A DNA stretch of 64,000 nt, taken from Hyphomicrobiales bacterium. Its GTDB lineage: Bacteria > Pseudomonadota > Alphaproteobacteria > Rhodospirillales > JACKKN01. Position numbers and translations under genes: made by a program. The stretch spans positions 323,492-387,491 of the forward strand of contig JACKKN010000003.1 in assembly GCA_024236415.1 (NCBI GenBank), in the 5' to 3' direction. Of this stretch, positions 43,238-52,615 are shown in pieces. The notes beneath the pieces are model-generated. The model did no database searches and was not told where the DNA came from. It saw only the letters and a program-made list of their open reading frames with translations. Position 1 is the first letter of the stretch; each line of letters starts with the position of its first letter.

Positions 43238-44269
43238 TCAGGCGGTGGGGTCGTGGCCCACCTGGACCACCAGCTTGCCGAAGTTGCGGCCCTTCAGCAG
43301 GCCCATGAAGGCCTCGGGCGCGTTCTCCAGGCCCTGCACCACGTCCTCGCGGTAGGCGACCTTGCCCTCGCGCAGCCAGCCGGCGATCTCGCCCAGGGCC
43401 TGGGGCCACTGGTCCAGGAAGTCGCTGACGATGAATCCGCGCAGGGTCAGGCGCTTGGTCAGCACGTCGCGCATCATCAGCGGGATCTTGTTTGGCCCGG
43501 GCGGCAGCTCGGTCATGTTGTAGCCGGCGATCAGGCCGCACACGGGCACCCGGGCGAAGGGGTTCAGCAGGGGCATCACCGTTTCCCATACGGCGCCGCC
43601 CACGTTCTCGAAGTAGACGTCGATGCCGTCGGGGCAGGCCTTACCCAGCGCGGTGCGGAAGCCGGGATCGCGGTGGCTGACGCAGGCGTCGAAGCCCAGC
43701 ACGTCGACCACGTGGGCGCACTTCTCGGGCGACCCGGCGATGCCGACGGCGCGGCAGCCCTTGATCTTGGCGATCTGCCCCACCATGCCGCCCACGGGGC
43801 CCGAGGCGGCGGCCACCACCACGGTCTCGCCGGCCTGGGGCCGGCCGATGTTCATCAGCCCGGTATGGGCGGTGACGCCCGGCATCCCCAGGACGCCGAG
43901 CGCGGTGGACAGCGGCGCCTGGGCCGGGTCCAGCTTGCGCATGGCGGCGCCGTTGTCGACGGCGAATTCGGTCCACCCGGTCATGCCGGCCACGAAGTCG
44001 CCGCCCTTGAAGGCGGGGTTGTTGGACTTGACCACCTGGCTGACCGTGCCGCCCACCATGGTGGCACCCACGGCCACCGGATCGGCGTAGGACTTGGCCT
44101 CGCTCATGCGCCCGCGCATGTAGGGGTCCAGCGACAGGTAGATGGTGCGGCACAGCAGCTCGCCCGCGCCCGGCTCGGGCACCGGTTCCTCGCGCAGGGC
44201 GAAGTTGGCGGCGGTGGGCTCGCCCACGGGGCGGTCGGCCAGGACGATCCGGCGATAGGTGTCGGTCAT
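43238..44269 (-). CDS. NADP-dependent medium-chain oxidoreductase, curcumin reductase (CurA)-like
   Basis: 343-residue zinc-independent MDR protein. LSLDPYMRGRMSE, AAASGPVGGMVGQIAKIKGCRAVGIAGS (NADP site, AxxGxxG variant) and DVYFENVGG are hallmarks of the CurA/leukotriene-B4 dehydrogenase group, which reduces alkenal/one double bonds. It is separated from the upstream acyl-CoA dehydrogenase by 11 bp and is probably cotranscribed with it. Confidence 0.87.
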   Translation of the reverse strand: MTDTYRRIVLADRPVGEPTAANFALREEPVPEPGAGELLCRTIYLSLDPYMRGRMSEAKSYADPVAVGATMVGGTVSQVVKSNNPAFKGGDFVAGMTGWTEFAVDNGAAMRKLDPAQAPLSTALGVLGMPGVTAHTGLMNIGRPQAGETVVVAAASGPVGGMVGQIAKIKGCRAVGIAGSPEKCAHVVDVLGFDACVSHRDPGFRTALGKACPDGIDVYFENVGGAVWETVMPLLNPFARVPVCGLIAGYNMTELPPGPNKIPLMMRDVLTKRLTLRGFIVSDFLDQWPQALGEIAGWLREGKVAYREDVVQGLENAPEAFMGLLKGRNFGKLVVQVGHDPTA

Positions 44270-44280
44270 GGTGTGCTCCC

Positions 44281-46086
44281 TCAGAACCAGGCGTCTTGCA
44301 TGTCCAGGCAGGTGCGGTCCAGGGCCTTCAGCACCCCGGTCCAGGCGGCGATGCGCGGCATCTCCCAGCGGAAATAGTAGTCGCAGGCGGCGCGCTTGCC
44401 GGCATAGAAATCGGCGTCGCCCCCCATCCCCGGGCCCTCCGCCGGCGGGGCGGCCGCGGCGACCAGGGCCATGCGCAGCCAGATCCAACCCACCACCAGG
44501 TGGCCCATGGCCTCCAGGTACGGCGTGGCGTTGGCCAGGAACAGGGTCGCGTCCTGGCCGGCGACCGAGGTCAGGGTCGACGTGGTCCCGCGCAGGTCGT
44601 CGAGCGCCGCGTCCAGGGCCGCGCCGTGGTCGCCCAGCCCGGCGTCGCGGGCCGCGGCGGCGGTGGCGGCGATCTCGCCGAACAGGGCCTCGACCGCGGC
44701 GCCGCGGGCCATGGGCACCTTGCGGCCCAGCAGGTCCATGGCCTGGATGCCGTGGGTGCCCTCGTGGATGGGGTTCAGGCGGTTGTCGCGGTAGATGCGC
44801 TCGACCGGGTATTCGCGGGTGTAGCCGTAACCGCCGTGGACCTGGATCGCCAGCGAGTTGGCCTCCAGGCACCATTGCGACGGCCATGACTTGACGATGG
44901 GGGTCAGGATGTCCAGCAGCAGCTTGGCGCGCATGCGCTCGGCATCCGTGGGCGCGGTCTTCTCGTCGTCCACCAGCCGGGCGGCGTACAGGCACAGGGC
45001 CACGCCCCCCTCGGCATAGGCCTTCTGCGCCAGCAGCATGCGGCGCACGTCGGCGTGCGCGATGATGGGCACGGGCTTGGAAGCGGGGTCCTTGGCGTGG
45101 GGCGGCCGGCCCTGGGGCCGGTTGCGGGCGTAGTCCAGGGCGTGCAGGTACCCGGTGCAGCCCAGCACGGCGGCGCCCAGGCCGACCCCCACCCGGGCCT
45201 CGTTCATCATGTGGAACATGTAGCTGAGCCCCTGGTGCGGCTCGCCCAGCAGCTCGGCGTGGCAGTCGTCGCGCTCGCCGAAGTTCAGCATGGTCGAGGT
45301 GGCGCCGCGGTAGCCCATCTTGTGGATCAGGCCGGCCAGGGCCACGTCGTTGCGCGGGCCCAGGGAGCCGTCGGCGGCGACCCGGAACTTGGGCACGATG
45401 AAAAGCGAGATGCCCTTGACCCCCGCCGGCGCGCCCTTCAGGCGGCCCAGCACCAGGTGGACGATGTTGTCGGACAGCTCGTGGTCGCCGGCCGAGATGA
45501 AGATCTTGCTGCCGGCCAGGCGGTAGGTGCCGTCGCCGGCCGGGGTCGCCGTGGTGCGCAGGTCGGCCAGGGACGAGCCGGCCTGGGGCTCGGTCAGGGC
45601 CATGGTGCCGAAGAAGCGCCCCTCCAGCATGGGGATCAGGTAGCGGCGCTTCTGCTCCTCGCTGGCGAAGGCGGCCAGCAGGTTGCCGGCGGCGTTGGTC
45701 AGGAAGGGGTAGGCGACGGTGCCCACGTTGGCGGCGGTGAACACCCCGGAACAGGCCTGGGCCACCACGTAGGGAAGCTGCATGCCGCCCAGGTCGAAGT
45801 CGTGGATGGCGGCCGGGAAGCCGGCCTCGATGTAGGCGTCCAGGGCCTCGCGCACCTCGGGGATGACGTGCACCCGGGTGCCGTCGAAGGTCGGCTCCTG
45901 CTCGTCGTTCTTCTGGGCGTGGGGGGCGAAGTGGTCCTCGGCGATGGCGTAGGCCGTGTCCAGCGTGGCGTCGAAGGTGCCGCGCGTGTGGTCGGCGTAC
46001 CGTTCGCGCGCGGTCAGGCCGTCGACGCCCAGCAGCTCGTACAGCACGAAGTCCAGGTCGCGCCGGTTGATCAGCTTGGAGGTCAT
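44281..46086 (-). CDS. Acyl-CoA dehydrogenase, long (about 600 residue) form
   Basis: 601-residue FadE-like flavoprotein. ALTEPQAGSSLADLRTTATP and LAGSKIFISAGDH form the FAD-binding middle domain; NEARVGVGLGAAVLGCTGY, IQVHGGYGYTREYPVERIYRDNRLNPIHEGTHGIQ carries the catalytic Glu region; a C-terminal extra domain of about 120 residues follows, as in AcdB/AidB-like enzymes. Likely substrates are aryl- or fatty-acyl-CoAs. It is divergent from the feruloyl-CoA synthetase, which suggests phenylpropanoid side-chain oxidation. Confidence 0.88.
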   Translation of the reverse strand: MTSKLINRRDLDFVLYELLGVDGLTARERYADHTRGTFDATLDTAYAIAEDHFAPHAQKNDEQEPTFDGTRVHVIPEVREALDAYIEAGFPAAIHDFDLGGMQLPYVVAQACSGVFTAANVGTVAYPFLTNAAGNLLAAFASEEQKRRYLIPMLEGRFFGTMALTEPQAGSSLADLRTTATPAGDGTYRLAGSKIFISAGDHELSDNIVHLVLGRLKGAPAGVKGISLFIVPKFRVAADGSLGPRNDVALAGLIHKMGYRGATSTMLNFGERDDCHAELLGEPHQGLSYMFHMMNEARVGVGLGAAVLGCTGYLHALDYARNRPQGRPPHAKDPASKPVPIIAHADVRRMLLAQKAYAEGGVALCLYAARLVDDEKTAPTDAERMRAKLLLDILTPIVKSWPSQWCLEANSLAIQVHGGYGYTREYPVERIYRDNRLNPIHEGTHGIQAMDLLGRKVPMARGAAVEALFGEIAATAAAARDAGLGDHGAALDAALDDLRGTTSTLTSVAGQDATLFLANATPYLEAMGHLVVGWIWLRMALVAAAAPPAEGPGMGGDADFYAGKRAACDYYFRWEMPRIAAWTGVLKALDRTCLDMQDAWF

Positions 46087-46246
46087 GCCGCTCGTCCCCT
46101 TGTCCCGCCCCTTCCCCTCGGAGCATCGGGGGGACTATAGGCCAAGGCCCCCGCCGCCGCCACGATTCCCTGGCCCCGGCCCGGCTTGACGCGGGGCCCT
46201 TTTCGACCCATCGTCAGAAAAAAAAGACCAAAAGACGGGAGGCTCC

Positions 46247-48106
46247 ATGGACCACCATTCCGTGCCGTTCCTCAAGCTGGAGCGGCCCGCCCCGGCCGCG
46301 CGCGTCACCCGGCGCGACGACGGCGTGCAGATCGTCGAATGCCCGCGCGCCCTGGGGCCCGTCGCCCGGCACCTGCTGGAGTTCCTGGACCGTGCCGCCG
46401 CCGCGCATCCGGACCGGGTGTTCCTGGCCCAGCGCGGCCCCGGGGACGGTCCGGGCGGCGGCGCCTGGATCGAGCTGACCTACGCCCGCGCCGCGGCGCA
46501 GACCGACGCCGTGGCCCAGGCCCTGCTGGACCGCGGGCTGGCCGGCGAGCGGATCATGATCCTGTCCGAGAACAGCCTGGAGCATGCCCTGCTGATGCTG
46601 GGCGCCATGCGCATGGGCGCCGTGGCGGTGCCGGTGTCGCCGGCCTATTCGCTGCTCAGCACCGACCTGGCCAAGCTGCGGTCGATCCACGCCCGGGTGG
46701 CGCCGCGCCTGGTGTTCGCCCAGAACGGCCGCATGTACGGCCGCGCCCTGGCCGCCCTGCCCCTTGACGGGGCCGAGGTGGTCTGCGCCGCGGCGCCGCC
46801 CGAGGGCATGGCGGTGACCGACTTCGCCGCCCTGCTGGCCCCGACCCCCGGCCCCGGCGTTGCCGCCGCCTACGCCGCCCAGGACGGCGACACCATGGCC
46901 AAGATCCTGTTCACCTCGGGCTCCACCGGCGAGCCCAAGGGGGTGATCAACACCCAGCGCATGCTGTGCGCCGTGCCGGCCATGCGCGACAACATGTCCG
47001 AGCCGCCCGACCCGGCGCGGCCGGCGGTGGTCCTGGACTGGCTGCCCTGGCACCACACCTATGGCGGCAACGTCGTGTTCGACACCGTGATGTCCCAGGG
47101 CGGGACGCTGTACATCGACGGCGGCCGGCCGACCCCCGAGCTGTTCGCCGCCACCATCGCCAACCTGCGCGACGTGGCGCCCACCACCTTCAGCTCGGTG
47201 CCCGCGGCCTACGCCATGCTGGCGCCGGTGCTGGAGAAGGACGAGGCCCTGTGCCGCCACTTCTTCAGCCGCTTGCGCTCGCTCACCTACGGCGGCGCGG
47301 CCCTGCCCCAGGACCTGTTCGACCGCGTCCAGGCCCTGGCCGTGCGCACCATCGGCCGGCGCATCAATTTCAGCACCGGCCACGGCGCCACCGAGACCGG
47401 CGGCTTCGAGATGGGGGTCCACTGGGAAAGCGACGTCACCGGCCAGCTCGGCCTGCCGGCGCCGGCGACGGTGCTGAAGCTGGTGCCCGTGGCCGACAAG
47501 TTCGAGGTCCGCTTCAAGGGGCCGGGGGTGATGCCCGGCTACTACGCGGACCCCGCGCGCACCGCCGCCGCCTTCGACGAGGAGGGATTCTTCAAGCTGG
47601 GCGACGCCGTGCGCTGGGTCGACCCCGACGACCCGGCCCAGGGCCTGGCCTTCGCCGGCCGGGTGGCCGAGGACTTCAAGCTGGCCACCGGCACCTGGGT
47701 CCACGCCGGGGCCCTGCGCGTGACCCTGCTGGCCAGCCTGTCGCCCCTGGTGCAGGACCTGCTGCTGACCGGCGACGGGTACCTGGGCGCGCTGGCCTGG
47801 CCCAACCCGGCGGCCCTCAGGGCCCTGTGCCCCGACCTGCCGGCCGACGCCCCGCCCGCGGCCCTGCTGGCCCACGAAAATGTGGCCGCGGCCCTGGGCG
47901 AGGCCCTGCGCCGCCACAACGCCGCCCACGACCATTCCAGCACCCGGGTCGAGCGCATCCTGCTGATGGCCGAGCCGCCCTCCATCGACGCCGGCGAGAT
48001 CACCGACAAGCGCTACGTCAACCAGCGCGCGGCCCTGGAGCGGCGGGCCGACCTGGTGGCGAAGCTGTTCGCCGAGCCGCCGGGGGAGGGGGTGGTGGTG
48101 GCCTGA
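46247..48106 (+). CDS. Feruloyl-CoA synthetase-like AMP-forming ligase
   Basis: 619-residue adenylate-forming enzyme. The P-loop ILFTSGSTGEPKGVINTQRML (about 220-240), LPWHHTYGG, FSTGHGATETGGFEM and the end motif GEITDKRYVNQRA with the catalytic Lys are present. N-terminal EFLDRAAAAHPDRVFLAQR and length match feruloyl-CoA synthases of about 620 residues. It would activate hydroxycinnamates, whose degradation yields vanillate and protocatechuate for the lig enzymes. GGGAGG precedes the ATG. Confidence 0.82.
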   Translation: MDHHSVPFLKLERPAPAARVTRRDDGVQIVECPRALGPVARHLLEFLDRAAAAHPDRVFLAQRGPGDGPGGGAWIELTYARAAAQTDAVAQALLDRGLAGERIMILSENSLEHALLMLGAMRMGAVAVPVSPAYSLLSTDLAKLRSIHARVAPRLVFAQNGRMYGRALAALPLDGAEVVCAAAPPEGMAVTDFAALLAPTPGPGVAAAYAAQDGDTMAKILFTSGSTGEPKGVINTQRMLCAVPAMRDNMSEPPDPARPAVVLDWLPWHHTYGGNVVFDTVMSQGGTLYIDGGRPTPELFAATIANLRDVAPTTFSSVPAAYAMLAPVLEKDEALCRHFFSRLRSLTYGGAALPQDLFDRVQALAVRTIGRRINFSTGHGATETGGFEMGVHWESDVTGQLGLPAPATVLKLVPVADKFEVRFKGPGVMPGYYADPARTAAAFDEEGFFKLGDAVRWVDPDDPAQGLAFAGRVAEDFKLATGTWVHAGALRVTLLASLSPLVQDLLLTGDGYLGALAWPNPAALRALCPDLPADAPPAALLAHENVAAALGEALRRHNAAHDHSSTRVERILLMAEPPSIDAGEITDKRYVNQRAALERRADLVAKLFAEPPGEGVVVA

Positions 48107-48172
48107 CCCCGCCCCTGGCGGCCCCCGGTCGCGGTGGCTAGAATGGGGGGCCCATTCCCGCAATCCTGTGAG

Positions 48173-48499
48173 ATGGACGCCATGACATTCGCCCGCATTT
48201 CCGTCTGCACCGCCATGGAGCGCAACCGGGCCCTGAGCGAGGCGCGGGAGGCCATCACCGGGAGCGGCGGCTGGATCGTGGACCACAAGCTGTTCTCCAA
48301 CGCCATGGCCACCCTCAACTTCGAGGTGCCGGCCGGGAAGGCCGAAACCCTGGTCGCCCGGCTGGAGCAGGCGGGCCTTCAGCCCGAAACCGGCGCGGAT
48401 TTTCCCCCCGGCGGCACCGGCGACCTGCGCGGCCAGATCACCCTGACTTTCATCCACCGCGAGCCGGACCTGAAGCGGGAGGTCCCCGCCTTCGGCTGA
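48173..48499 (+). CDS. Small conserved-looking protein of unknown function
   Basis: 108 residues. The predicted pattern beta-alpha-beta-beta-alpha-beta (RISVCTAMERNR..., AMATLNFEVPAGKAETLVARLEQAG, ITLTFIHREP) resembles a ferredoxin-like or ACT-like fold. No catalytic motif is seen. Starts at 48173 or 48182 are both possible; neither has a strong ribosome site. It lies 66 bp after the feruloyl-CoA synthetase and may be in its operon. I do not recognise the family. Confidence 0.6.
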   Translation: MDAMTFARISVCTAMERNRALSEAREAITGSGGWIVDHKLFSNAMATLNFEVPAGKAETLVARLEQAGLQPETGADFPPGGTGDLRGQITLTFIHREPDLKREVPAFG

Positions 48500-48757
48500 C
48501 CGGAACCCCCCCCAGGGGGAAGGGGATGGGGAGGGCGGCCGCGCGCCCCGGTTTCTGGGCCGATCCGCGCCCGTTTTGATGCGGTTTGCGCCCGTTTGGG
48601 GCGGTAATTGGCCGTTCTTGTCACGTCGTTTCGGGGTAAGTTTCTGAAAACAATAGAGACCCGTGGAGTCCGGCCATGAAAGGTCGTCTTCCGTCGTCCT
48701 TTGTCGTCGTTCTCCCGGCCGGGCCATATTGGCTGCGATCCGCCGCCGCCCCCTCCA

Positions 48758-48905
48758 CGTCATTCCCGCGCAGGCGGGAATCCATTCCGCCTAAGTTTCC
48801 GGCCGACGGGCATGGGCAATCACAACTCGAACCTTGCGGCCAATCCGCTGCACGGCCCTTGACCGCCCGGACGACGGAATGGGTTCCCGCCTGCGCGGGA
48901 ACGAC
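48758..48905. repeat. Composite palindromic repeat element, copy 1
   Basis: Two subunits in opposite orientation. The left one contains ATTCCCGC-GCAG-GCGGGAAT (48762-48781) followed by CCATTCCGCC. The right one contains GTTCCCGC-CTGC-GCGGGAAC (48883-48902) preceded by CGGAATGG. The outer about 32 bp are inverted copies with three mismatches. The interior is related to copy 2 (53308-53455) read on the opposite strand. Size and structure are like a BIME or small MITE. Confidence 0.7.
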
Positions 48906-49020
48906 GGCGTCAGGGGAATGTGCGGGGAAGGGGGAGAACCCGGAGAAATCGGTACCCCCGAACGCCGGGTCCGGGTCGCCCGCGCCCCTTGCGCAAGCCC
49001 GCCTTGCCCCGGGCGCGGGG

Positions 49021-49043
49021 ATGCCTGGGTCAAGCCCAGGCAT
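49021..49043. repeat. Palindrome ATGCCTGGG-TCAAG-CCCAGGCAT
   Basis: Perfect 9-bp arms around a 5-nt loop. Sequences of this type (CCTGGGCTTGACCCAGG-like) are common dispersed intergenic repeats in alphaproteobacterial genomes. It could also act as a hairpin terminator, but no T-run follows and no gene ends nearby. Confidence 0.55.
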
Positions 49044-49411
49044 GACATAACGAGCTGATATTACGGAATTTTCCGTCATGGCCGCGCTTGGCCCGGCCAT
49101 CCACGCCTGCCCCATGGCGGAGACTGGAAAACCCGCGCCGCCGATCCGTGTGTCGCGCAGGCAAGCGGGCGCCGTCGCGCCCGCCGGGCCGTGCCCCGCC
49201 GCCGCACAATCCCCGGGCCAAACCCCTGGAATCGCGCCGTGGCTGAACTTCCTATTCACAATGGCAAAGAACATAACAGGAACATAGTCCGATTCCGGCG
49301 CCTTTCAAGGGTCACGGGAAAACCTTTTTCGCCCGCTGGCGGGCTTGGTACAGTGGGACCCCGGTCGCCGCGCGGCCGGGGGCCGCGTCAGGCAAAGGGG
49401 GCAATGGGATC

Positions 49412-50365
49412 ATGAAACAGGTCGACCTCGGATCACAGGGCCTGCGCGTGCCCGCCGTCGGTCTCGGCTGCATGGGCATGTCGGACTTCTACGGCGCGTC
49501 GTCGGAGGCGCAGAACCTGCGCGTCCTCGACCGCGCGGCGGAACTGGGCTGCACCTTCTGGGACACGTCGGACATGTACGGCCCGTTCACCAACGAGCTG
49601 CTGCTGGGCAAGGCCATGGCGGGCCGGCGCGACCGCATCACCCTGGCCACCAAGTTCGGCGTCGCCCGCGGCGCCGACGGAAGCTGGCAGGGCCTCCGGG
49701 GCGGGGCGGACTACGTCAAGGCCGCCTGCGACGCCTCGCTCAAAAGGCTCGGCACGGACCACATCGACCTCTACTACCAGCACCGCCTGGACCCCGACAC
49801 CCCCATCGAGGAGACGGTCGGCGCCCTGGCCGACCTGGTGCGCGCCGGCAAGGTGCGCCACATCGGCCTGTCGGAGGCCGACCCCGAGACCATTACCCGC
49901 GCCCACGCCGTGCACCCCGTCAGCGCCCTGCAGACCGAGTATTCCCTGTGGTCGCGCGAGGTGGAGGCCGAAATCCTGCCCACCCTGCGCCGCCTGGGCA
50001 TCGGCTTCGTCGCCTACAGCCCCCTGGGCCGCGGCTTCCTCACCGGCGCCATCCGCTCCCGCGCCGACCTGCAGCCGGGCGACTGGCGCCTGGAAAACCC
50101 CCGCTTCTCCGAGGAGGCCATCGCCCGCAACGTCCGCCTGGCCGACGCCGTCGCCGCCATCGCCGCCGAGATCGCCGCCACCCCGGCCCAGGTCGTCCTG
50201 GCCTGGCTCCTCACCCGCGCCCCCACCCTGGCCGCCATCCCCGGCACCCGCAGCGCCGACCGCCTGGAGGAGAACTGGGCGGCCCAGGAGATTTCCCTGG
50301 GGGCGGAGCAGATGGGGCGGTTGGAGGGGTTGATTGATGAGGGGGTGGAGGGGGAGAGGTATTGA
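49412..50365 (+). CDS. Aldo/keto reductase
   Basis: 317-residue AKR of the YakC/AKR13-like type: GLGCMGMSDFYG, GCTFWDTSDMYGPFTNELLLGKAM (Asp, Tyr), LATKFG (Lys), IDLYYQHRLDPDTPIEETVGALADLV (His) and IPGTRSADRLEENW for NADP. It shares this plan with the AKR at 31601. The start is ATG 49412; GCAAAGGGGGC lies upstream. No partner gene suggests a substrate; general carbonyl detoxification is likely. Confidence 0.87.
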   Translation: MKQVDLGSQGLRVPAVGLGCMGMSDFYGASSEAQNLRVLDRAAELGCTFWDTSDMYGPFTNELLLGKAMAGRRDRITLATKFGVARGADGSWQGLRGGADYVKAACDASLKRLGTDHIDLYYQHRLDPDTPIEETVGALADLVRAGKVRHIGLSEADPETITRAHAVHPVSALQTEYSLWSREVEAEILPTLRRLGIGFVAYSPLGRGFLTGAIRSRADLQPGDWRLENPRFSEEAIARNVRLADAVAAIAAEIAATPAQVVLAWLLTRAPTLAAIPGTRSADRLEENWAAQEISLGAEQMGRLEGLIDEGVEGERY

Positions 50366-50421
50366 AGGGTCGCGTAGTGTAACGGATTGGAGATTGTGTC
50401 CGTCTAATTCAAAGTCGCTTC

Positions 50422-52443
50422 TTAGTCGACGCTGAAAAAACTCTTGCCTGAGATACCAGCTCGGTCAAAGAAAGCTTTGTTTCTAGTTCGAGCGTCTTCA
50501 ATCAGTGCGTCCCATCCCATAAGCTCAATAGAACCTTGGAAGCCGTCATTCGGTCGATAAATGCGGCCTCGTCCATCTGCGGTTTTCTGCCAAGTGTAAG
50601 TCCACTGATCCAAGCGGCCTACGATATCAGCAACGATGTAGCAATAGAATATGGTGTTCTGATCGAGCTTGACAGGACGTCCTCTTACATCGGGCAAGTT
50701 TCCGCTTTGGAGCCGCTGGATATATCTTTCGACCTGAAACTGTGGATTCTCATTCTCCGGATAATTCGTGCGACCTGGCCTTTTGAATTCTACCAAGAGA
50801 ACCTTCGACGGCTGGTCAGTCTGTCGGAGTCCATGCACATAGTCGAATATCAAAACGTCAGCTCGCTCTTCACTGTCTAAAGCCTTTGCCAGAGCGCTGA
50901 ATTCAACGTCAGAGCTAAAGTATTCGGCGAAGGTAAGGCGCTCATCGACAATCCAGAGGTCGTGAGATGCTGATGCGTCTATCCGTCGGCCTTTGCCATT
51001 AGAAAGGTTATTAACTCTGATAGGGCAAATAAAGGAATGCAAGATATCTTCACGTTGGTAGGCGCTGTCGCGGTCATCCTCTCTTACTTTTTCAAGTAGG
51101 ATTTCAATGAAATCCAAGACCACTTTACGGCGGACCACATACTCAGCTAAACTGCGCCGTTCTGTATCTTCGATTGCTTTGCTTGCTTCTTCAATCGCTG
51201 ACGTGAAAGTGTTCGCATCTACGGCTCCATCCTTTAGCCTTTTCAATACGCTTCTTATTTTCTCAGCCTGTTTCTCGTCTCGACGAAAACGTTCGCGGGC
51301 GAGATGTCCATAGATGGCGTCCTTGTGGAGTTCGCCAGATGGAACCTTCTTTTGAAGTTCGTCTGAATCGCCAAAAGAGACGGATGGATAAGTTGCAGTG
51401 ATCACCTCAATGATCTTGCGTTGTTCGCCTTTCAAGTTCGCTAGCGGTTCCGCAAGAAAACGCTCGATATGCTGTGTGCACACATCATTGATGATTTTGT
51501 CGATAACTGCATCGTCGAAAATAAACGCCGTCCGCTCCTGATTGACGTTCTTGTCTAAAAACTCGCCGGTCAAAATCGCATGGAAAACGCGGTCGCCATC
51601 GGTGCCGAAGTATTTCAACCCCAGCTTACCGTCGATTGCTTGGGAATGGACAGTCCGATCGTGGGCGATAAAATGGACAAAATGGGAACCTTTGAGATCG
51701 GAGCTTGCTACCTTGTCGCATTCCATCAGGGTCAGGTGAAGCGTTCCGTACGCCTCTGTCACCAGTTCGATATCAGCGTCACTTCTGTGGACAATGTCCT
51801 TGATTGCGTCTGGGTACTGGCGCGTTTCATCACCGATGTGAACGAAAACGGAAGGGGAGCGGCCACCAATAAAAACAGGCAGGAAGTGCGATGTCAGGTG
51901 TTGAAAAATATAGTTGTCTCGTCCTGGAAATTTTTCATGGTATCCATTTGCGCGTAAACCCTCGAATTTTACGTGGAACATCGTGCCTGTGGCGCCAGAG
52001 GCCGACTCGACAACATCGTCTTGAATTTGATCTTCTAAGGATAATACAAATTTGAATTTCCGGAGTTTGTAATCACCGTTTTCCTCGAAGATGGATGTTA
52101 CAGTTATCATTTCAAAGCAATCAAGCCAGAGTAGACGACCGACGCCTTTCCCGCCAATTTCGATCTTGTTATCGGTGTCCGTAGTGGTAAATGCATCCCA
52201 GTTATTTTTGTCAAGACCGACACCATTGTCTTCCACAGAAGCCCAGACATTGTCTTTGGTGCGATTCGTCGAGATGGTAATAACAACTTTTCCGTTGTCA
52301 GCAACTTTGTTTTTGAATCGCGCTTGAGTTGAGTGAATTGCGTTGCTGACAGCTTCGAATAAAGGCTGCAATGCTCCTGCAACGTTTGTCGGTTTTGGTA
52401 GGCGCTCGATCCGTTTGACGAGATTGGGACGTAAAGATGTCAT
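50422..52443 (-). CDS. GHKL (Hsp90-like) ATPase fused to PD-(D/E)XK nuclease-like domain, candidate defence protein
   Basis: 673 residues. The N-terminal GHKL fold has the N-box with Glu30 and Asn34 (LFEAVSNAIHS), G1 box VEDNGVGL (Asp72-Gly76) and G2 box GGKGVGR (97-103). The middle (about 230-480) is partly helical. Near the C-terminus Asp529 (ADVLIFDY), Glu552-x-Lys554 (VLLVEFKRPG) and Gln570-x3-Tyr574 (QVERY) match a PD-(D/E)XK nuclease with a RecB-type QxxxY motif. Codon use and GC are far below the neighbours, pointing to transfer. No partner gene is adjacent. Function is inferred: anti-phage or DNA-related. Confidence 0.75.
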   Translation of the reverse strand: MTSLRPNLVKRIERLPKPTNVAGALQPLFEAVSNAIHSTQARFKNKVADNGKVVITISTNRTKDNVWASVEDNGVGLDKNNWDAFTTTDTDNKIEIGGKGVGRLLWLDCFEMITVTSIFEENGDYKLRKFKFVLSLEDQIQDDVVESASGATGTMFHVKFEGLRANGYHEKFPGRDNYIFQHLTSHFLPVFIGGRSPSVFVHIGDETRQYPDAIKDIVHRSDADIELVTEAYGTLHLTLMECDKVASSDLKGSHFVHFIAHDRTVHSQAIDGKLGLKYFGTDGDRVFHAILTGEFLDKNVNQERTAFIFDDAVIDKIINDVCTQHIERFLAEPLANLKGEQRKIIEVITATYPSVSFGDSDELQKKVPSGELHKDAIYGHLARERFRRDEKQAEKIRSVLKRLKDGAVDANTFTSAIEEASKAIEDTERRSLAEYVVRRKVVLDFIEILLEKVREDDRDSAYQREDILHSFICPIRVNNLSNGKGRRIDASASHDLWIVDERLTFAEYFSSDVEFSALAKALDSEERADVLIFDYVHGLRQTDQPSKVLLVEFKRPGRTNYPENENPQFQVERYIQRLQSGNLPDVRGRPVKLDQNTIFYCYIVADIVGRLDQWTYTWQKTADGRGRIYRPNDGFQGSIELMGWDALIEDARTRNKAFFDRAGISGKSFFSVD

Positions 52444-52615
52444 TGTCTATCACGTGTTCCAGACATTTTTCACTAACATATTTTATATGAAAGAAAGCCC
52501 GTTGGTCGACATATATTTGTTTGTCCGAACAACATCTCAATCCTATCCATGCCCACCTCGACCATCGTGATTGAATTGCACAAAGTCTGTGGACTGCACA
52601 TACATTTTGGCGGCG
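52444..52615. promoter_or_regulatory. Low-GC promoter region of the GHKL-nuclease gene
   Basis: The 172 bp share the low GC of the gene. On the minus strand, CATATAAAATATG (about 52480-52492) could be a -10, and TTGTTCGGACAA (52529-52540) upstream is a near-palindrome. The boundary back to high GC falls near 52610, at the end of the HAD gene. Confidence 0.4.

Larger units (their letters stand above)
48500..49411. other. Intergenic region with repeats, no convincing gene
   Basis: About 0.9 kb between the small unknown gene and the aldo/keto reductase. It holds a composite palindromic element (48758-48905) and a different palindrome (49021-49043). Open frames inside are low-complexity and do not show coding character. 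A C-rich stretch follows the 48499 stop. Confidence 0.6.

Noticed and set aside
48758..48905. CRISPR-like repeats
   Set aside because: Only two inverted palindromic units with unequal interiors, no regular spacers and no cas genes.
50366..50421. Possible tRNA remnant or att site next to the low-GC gene
   Set aside because: The 56 bp contain no T-loop (GTTCGAnTC) or cloverleaf stems, and no matching repeat is present at the other border.
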